DNA of 26,978 bases, from the NCBI GenBank assembly GCA_040391535.1, contig JBEBXQ010000061.1:1-26978 (forward strand), in the 5' to 3' direction. Below, piece by piece: positions 23,036-26,978 of this stretch (position 1 is its first letter; each line of letters opens with the position of its first letter). The DNA is from JBEBXQ01 sp040391535. Lineage in GTDB: Bacteria; Bacteroidota; Bacteroidia; Cytophagales; Spirosomataceae. Position numbers and translations under genes: made by a program. The notes under the pieces were generated by a model. That model was not told the origin of the DNA and did not search any database. It saw nothing but the letters and a program-made list of their open reading frames with translations.

Positions 23036-25795
23036 TTAAAGTTTGATTGAGATTTCTGTTCCGAAAAATATGCTGATATTCCTCTTATAATAGGTATTGG
23101 GATACCTTGTGCTGCTTTCCAGGGGCCGGTAGTTGATGAAATTATTGGCAAAAAAGGAGAAGTTAAGACCCGCTTTAAACTCTTTGGTCAGCTTCAGATT
23201 AAACAGCCATAGAGGGTCCCATTTTTCCGTTCTGTAAATGGCTTCATTGATGTTCAGATATAAGTCCGGATCATTGATATTATTGATCGTTTTCCGCTCT
23301 TCATCTGTGAAATACTGTATGGCGGGCAGTGCTTCTGCGTTCTGCATGGGGATATAACCGATGGGCTGTGACTCATAGTTTAAATACCTGTTTTTGTCCA
23401 TCCAGATTGTCTGTGCCGACAGGGTGACAATAAAACTGAGTTCGGGGATGTGATGGATGGCCCGGATAGTAGTGACTATCCTTTCATCAATAGTGCCGCG
23501 ACCTGAGGCAAATACTCCGATCCGCGTGGTTTCCCGGCCGGCTACATTCTGCTGTAAAATGTAATGATTGTTCGCCACTGAACGGGTTGACGTATAGGCA
23601 CCCATGATGTTGAAAGTAGTCTTGATAGGCTGAAACTTACCCAGGTCCATTTCCAGTTCCACACCTCTGTTGAGCCGGTTAATATTATTGTTGGGAACCG
23701 AGTAAGAAACAAATCTTGTGCGGTAGTCTGCCTGGTCACTCAAAACGGGTTTAGCGCCCGCAGGCCGTTCTGCAACGTTATAGACAGGGTAATGGGCAAA
23801 CCTGACAGAATTCAGTGTTGTTGACATGGTATATCCATTGGGAGTGTTTTCGTGGTAACCCGTCAGAGAGATACGTTTTTTTTGTAGTGTGCCCCATTCA
23901 TAATCCAGCCCTATTTCTGATTTATAGGTTCTGGCAAGTTTTAAGTCGTTATTTTCAGACCCGTATACCCTTGTTGAAATAAGGGCCATCCTTTCATCGG
24001 GGTTCTGGGTATAGTGATTCAGACTGTAAAAGTCGAAGTAAGCATTTTCAGGATAGATATATAACAGTGTAGGCGCTTTGGCCGTAATACCATATCCGCC
24101 TCTGAAGGTGATTTTGCCAGGAAATCTGACAGAAAAATTGAGCCTTGGGCTTAACGCGTTTAAATGATAATCCGAATCAAACGGCTGAATAAAATCATAC
24201 CGGAGCCCTGCTACAAGATTCACTCTGGTAAATCCCCACACGGCACTCATCTGATCCTGCACAAACAATCCGATCTGATTTAATGCAGGAATATTGTCAA
24301 AGGGCCTGACTCTGTACGCTGAGCTGCTGGTATTACGAGGAGGCCGTGTAAATGTTTTTCCGTTTCCCAGGTTCACATCGTAATTCCATTCGGCACCTGT
24401 CAGGATGCTGTGATTGATGCTGGAGGTAAAGAGATTCATCTGGTTGGTTACTTTAGCAGCCAGTGACAAAGGTTTCCCGTCTACCCACATTCTGCTCATA
24501 TAGGATGATGGCAGGTAGGATACTTCGTTGGTGCTGTTTTCCAGTGCATAGGATTCTGCTGTGATATCTGCCGTATAAAATTGTTGCTGGTATCCTTTCT
24601 GAATTCCGTAGTTAGACGAAAAGTTGTACCTGATATTACGTGACAGCTTTCTGTCAAGGGTGATAACACCATTGGTAGAAAAGCGGAAATTTGATTCCCT
24701 GGAAGTGTTTTTGGAAGAGTCAACTACGAAATCAGGGTCCATATCATAGATGTCCCGTGACTGGCTGAAGGCAAGTGTCGAATTTGATCTCCAGTTTTTT
24801 TGTCTGCCCAATAAGGTAGTGAATTGTACTGTTCCGGTAGTCCGGGTATAGTTCTGGTAATGATTCGTTTCCTTATCATTACTTTTGGTGTAATCCAGAT
24901 CGACATAAAGGCTGCTGTTTTTATGACCGACATCAAAGCCTTTACCGCCCCAGAATTGTGTAACGGTAGGATTGAACCGGGCCTTCAGCTGCAAAGGCTC
25001 TTTGCTCGCTTTGGTTTGCACAATGATCGCCCCGGTATTTAAATCACCATATTCAACGGAAGGAATACCACGGATTACTTCGACACTCTCAATATTATCA
25101 GCATTAACAGATCTCAAATCAACACCGCCGCCACTGGAGGAAGAAAACCCTGCACCGGAGCCGGCTGTTGCCGTGTTGATGGCCTGAAGGTTTGCGTTAT
25201 TCGAGATACTGGCTCCGTTGATGATCACCGAAGTACCTAAGGAACCCAGTTTATCGGCACCGTACTGACGGATACTGGCCTGATTAGCATTGGAAAAATC
25301 AGGATTTGAGACCAGATTTCCCGGGATAAGCTGTAAAACTTCCTGCAGACTGGTCGCCTGTAAATGTTCAATGGCTTTTCTGTTAATGTGGGTAGAAGTG
25401 GTTGTATTTTTAACACCGGTTGTTCCTACTACTACCACCGTTTCAAGATCAAGTGTATTCTGTGAAAGCTTAATGGTTATTTCTCCGGTTTGATTTGCCG
25501 CTGCATCGTATTCTTTAATCAGATACCCGTCATGTATAATGACCAGGCTGATCTCTTTATCGGGGAGCTTGGTAAGCAGGAATTTACCTTCGGCGTTCGT
25601 ATATACTTCAATCCCTAAATTTTTAACAAAGACAAGTGCGTTGCTGATTACTTCACCCGTTTTATCATCAATGACCAATCCCCGGATATCGCCTGTTTCG
25701 TCAACAGAAGGAATTATATTTTTCCCATATACATTTCCGATACTTTGCGCAACAACAAGATGTATACAAAAGAATAGGGTAAAGCAATATTTCAT
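23036..25795 (-). CDS. TonB-dependent outer-membrane receptor with N-terminal carboxypeptidase-like domain
   Basis: A 919-residue receptor. After the signal peptide (about 1-16), residues 36-110 are a carboxypeptidase-regulatory-like domain (GDIRGLVIDDKTGEVISNALVFVKN). The plug domain follows from about 117 (LETVVVVGTTGVK, NRKAIEHLQATSLQEVLQLIPG, IESVEVIRGIPSVEYGDLNTGAIIV), with a glycine/serine-rich loop GSGAGFSSSSGGG. The remainder is a 22-strand-type barrel. It imports a substrate using TonB-ExbBD energy. It is not SusC-like: no SusD homologue is present and the partner lipoprotein is DUF4876. It is the first gene of the five-gene operon and has a good promoter. No ligand can be read from sequence. 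Confidence 0.9.
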   Translation of the reverse strand: MKYCFTLFFCIHLVVAQSIGNVYGKNIIPSVDETGDIRGLVIDDKTGEVISNALVFVKNLGIEVYTNAEGKFLLTKLPDKEISLVIIHDGYLIKEYDAAANQTGEITIKLSQNTLDLETVVVVGTTGVKNTTTSTHINRKAIEHLQATSLQEVLQLIPGNLVSNPDFSNANQASIRQYGADKLGSLGTSVIINGASISNNANLQAINTATAGSGAGFSSSSGGGVDLRSVNADNIESVEVIRGIPSVEYGDLNTGAIIVQTKASKEPLQLKARFNPTVTQFWGGKGFDVGHKNSSLYVDLDYTKSNDKETNHYQNYTRTTGTVQFTTLLGRQKNWRSNSTLAFSQSRDIYDMDPDFVVDSSKNTSRESNFRFSTNGVITLDRKLSRNIRYNFSSNYGIQKGYQQQFYTADITAESYALENSTNEVSYLPSSYMSRMWVDGKPLSLAAKVTNQMNLFTSSINHSILTGAEWNYDVNLGNGKTFTRPPRNTSSSAYRVRPFDNIPALNQIGLFVQDQMSAVWGFTRVNLVAGLRYDFIQPFDSDYHLNALSPRLNFSVRFPGKITFRGGYGITAKAPTLLYIYPENAYFDFYSLNHYTQNPDERMALISTRVYGSENNDLKLARTYKSEIGLDYEWGTLQKKRISLTGYHENTPNGYTMSTTLNSVRFAHYPVYNVAERPAGAKPVLSDQADYRTRFVSYSVPNNNINRLNRGVELEMDLGKFQPIKTTFNIMGAYTSTRSVANNHYILQQNVAGRETTRIGVFASGRGTIDERIVTTIRAIHHIPELSFIVTLSAQTIWMDKNRYLNYESQPIGYIPMQNAEALPAIQYFTDEERKTINNINDPDLYLNINEAIYRTEKWDPLWLFNLKLTKEFKAGLNFSFFANNFINYRPLESSTRYPNTYYKRNISIFFGTEISIKL

Positions 25796-25816
25796 GGATG
25801 TTTTAATAAATTCTCA

Positions 25817-25848
25817 CAAAGCTATCTTCTATTTATAAGTAATCCAAA
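25817..25848 (-). promoter_or_regulatory. Promoter of the TonB receptor-protease operon
   Basis: On the minus strand TTTG (25845-25848), then a 20-bp gap, then TAGCTTTG (25817-25824). Both elements and the spacing fit the Bacteroidota sigma-ABfr consensus. The receptor ATG follows 21 bp later. This is the best promoter match in the window. Confidence 0.7.
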
Positions 25849-26400
25849 TAAAAATGATGATAAAAAAATGGCTAATAAGTGAGTTTATTGGTATAATTAT
25901 TTGTTTATTGATTTAATTAAAGAATTAAATTTTGTGTATTATTCTATTGTAGACAAAATGTATGTTATGTGCTGAGGTTTAAGAAATTTGGAATGTTTAA
26001 AATTTAATACACTATTAAAAAAATAAATTATTAAGATTTTGATTTTTATTCCATTAAGTGTTCATTTTCAGGACATAATTCGTTTAGTTAAAAAATTATA
26101 GGTGCTGGTATAAATATTGTATTTAGTTTTATTGAAATTGTATTAAATGTAGTTTTGGGCCTGGGCTGCCTGAGCGTTTTGAAGATTGTGTTAATGGATC
26201 TGAACAGGTTTCGGATACTGTTCAGATCACGGCTGAAGAAATGTTATTTTTCCGTTGCATCAGGACTTTCGGCATAATTAATTCCGGCTGATTTAAACTA
26301 TTTGATCCGCAGAAGGTCTTATAGGGAAAGTTCGATGGGAAGTCAATGTGTTAAGGGCTTTTTATCAACAGTTTAATTATATCGTATCAGCTATATTTAT
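25849..26400. other. Long A/T-rich intergenic region, about 550 bp
   Basis: Very A/T-rich up to about 26150, then of more normal composition. No convincing gene is present. A 20-codon frame from an ATG at 25854 would encode a hydrophobic peptide but has no other support. A second short open frame runs across about 26140-26290 without a usable start. The only clear structure is the inverted repeat at 26197-26228. The unusual length before the receptor operon may hold regulator sites. Confidence 0.5.
26197..26228. repeat. Inverted repeat with 11-bp arms
   Basis: GATCTGAACAG and CTGTTCAGATC flank a 10-nt spacer. There is no T tract on either side, so it is not an ordinary terminator. It could be an operator or an RNA hairpin. 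It lies 173 bp before the DUF4251 gene. Confidence 0.5.
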
Positions 26401-26883
26401 ATGAAAAAGCTAAGTAAAATTTTGAGCGTTCTGCTAATGATATTTCTGGCATCCTGTGCCAGTCAGAAAACCACAGTAAGCCAGGCAAGCCCGGAAGAGG
26501 TACTTGCAGCTATTGATAAGCAGGCATTTCAGTTTGATTCGCGCTTTGTGCAGCCTGCGCGCGGACGGTCACTCAATATTACCGGGAATTATTTTTTGCG
26601 GGTAACACCTGAGAAAATCGTGGCGGACCTGCCTTATTTTGGCCGTGCTTATTCAGCTCCCATCGGATCGGAAGGAGGAATCAAATTCGAGTCTTCTGAT
26701 TTTGAATATGATGTACGCACTACCGGTAAAGGAGGGAAAGAAATCCGGATCAAAATCAATAATTCAGCAGTTGTACGTGAAATGACCTTAACCACTTTCG
26801 GAAACGGCAATGCCGACCTGCGGGTGACTCCGGCCAACAAACAGTTTATTTCGTATAGAGGAGAAGTTCGTCCGCTGGAGTAA
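26401..26883 (+). CDS. DUF4251 lipoprotein
   Basis: A 160-residue protein with signal sequence and lipobox FLAS-C (Cys19). The mature part has the DUF4251 pattern: RGRSLNITGNYFLRVTPEKI, DLPYFGRAYSAPIG, GGIKFESSDFEYDV, and TLTTFGNGNADLRVTPANK. It is a small beta-rich domain found in Bacteroidota lipoproteins whose function is not known. It is a single gene transcribed away from the receptor operon, with a stem-loop after the stop. TATATTTA lies immediately before the ATG and is a near-match to a -7 box, but its position would require a leaderless message, so I do not call it. Confidence 0.85.
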   Translation: MKKLSKILSVLLMIFLASCASQKTTVSQASPEEVLAAIDKQAFQFDSRFVQPARGRSLNITGNYFLRVTPEKIVADLPYFGRAYSAPIGSEGGIKFESSDFEYDVRTTGKGGKEIRIKINNSAVVREMTLTTFGNGNADLRVTPANKQFISYRGEVRPLE

Positions 26884-26896
26884 AGGCTGAGTCTGG

Positions 26897-26936
26897 AAGC
26901 TACCGCTCCGGGATGAACCTGGCCGGAGCGGAGCTT
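26897..26936 (+). terminator. Stem-loop after the DUF4251 gene
   Basis: AAGCT, one bulged A, CCGCTCCGG pairs with CCGGAGCGGAGCTT around an 11-nt loop, giving a strong stem 14 bp after the stop codon. No T tract follows on either strand, so if it ends transcription it is not a canonical intrinsic terminator; it may instead stabilise the 3' end. Confidence 0.5.
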
Positions 26937-26978
26937 AAACCCAAATTCCGCATTAGCTCATGGCCTACAATTTTATTT

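Noticed and set aside
23036..25795. SusC/SusD-type polysaccharide utilisation locus
   Set aside because: No SusD homologue and no glycoside hydrolase nearby; the partner lipoprotein has DUF4876 features.
25854..25916. Twenty-codon hydrophobic peptide divergent from the receptor operon
   Set aside because: A/T-rich DNA easily gives such a frame; no ribosome-binding or promoter support was found, so I did not annotate it.
26140..26290. Short open frame with acidic, protein-like residues
   Set aside because: No start codon in a sensible place, and a second frame is open over the same bases. A pseudogene remnant is possible but unsupported.

Overview
The window looks like a replicon-core segment of a Bacteroidota genome, probably of Cytophagales or Sphingobacteriales type. 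Supporting this are several promoter boxes of the form TAnnTTTG, A/T-rich leaders instead of strong Shine-Dalgarno sites, DUF3078, DUF4251, DUF4876 and DUF6850-type envelope proteins, a TonB-dependent receptor with an N-terminal carboxypeptidase-like domain, and a fatty acid hydroxylase of the Bacteroidota sphingolipid type. The taxonomy is an inference from protein style; no rRNA or tRNA gene is visible.

Layout. 1-5.4 kb: the tail of an unidentified gene, a D-threonine aldolase/D-serine dehydratase-like PLP enzyme, a DUF3078 outer-membrane protein, a secreted S9 prolyl-oligopeptidase-type peptidase (these three on the minus strand), and a membrane fatty acid hydroxylase on the plus strand. 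5.43-9.95 kb: a complete iteron-type replication and partition module. It holds about ten dispersed and seven tandem iterons (period 21-22 bp), a perfect DnaA box, an A/T-rich stretch, a Rep_3-family initiator, a ParA with an N-terminal helix-turn-helix, a ParB, and three copies of a 25-bp palindrome that I propose is parS. One palindrome lies among the iterons, one inside the parB reading frame and one just after parB. 9.95-10.5 kb: non-coding, with a promoter-like box and a terminator that could bracket a small RNA.

10.5-15.8 kb: a secreted ThuA protein with a Tat-exported xylose-isomerase-like TIM barrel, a convergent sulfatase, an ArsR-SdpI pair with a 14-bp-arm inverted repeat over the repressor start codon, and an unrecognised secreted protein. 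15.8-25.8 kb: a tight five-gene minus-strand operon, in transcription order a TonB-dependent receptor, a DUF4876 lipoprotein, a DUF6850-type barrel protein, and two tandem paralogous caspase-like (clan CD, C25-like) proteins with probable HEAT-like C-termini. 26.4-26.9 kb: a DUF4251 lipoprotein.

The two parts most worth follow-up are the origin module, which sits among ordinary chromosomal-type genes with no transfer or transposition genes visible and may be the origin of a chromosome or chromid, and the receptor-lipoprotein-barrel-double-protease operon, which looks like one surface uptake or processing system of unknown substrate. A 50-bp perfect palindrome containing both stop codons of two convergent genes is a further oddity.
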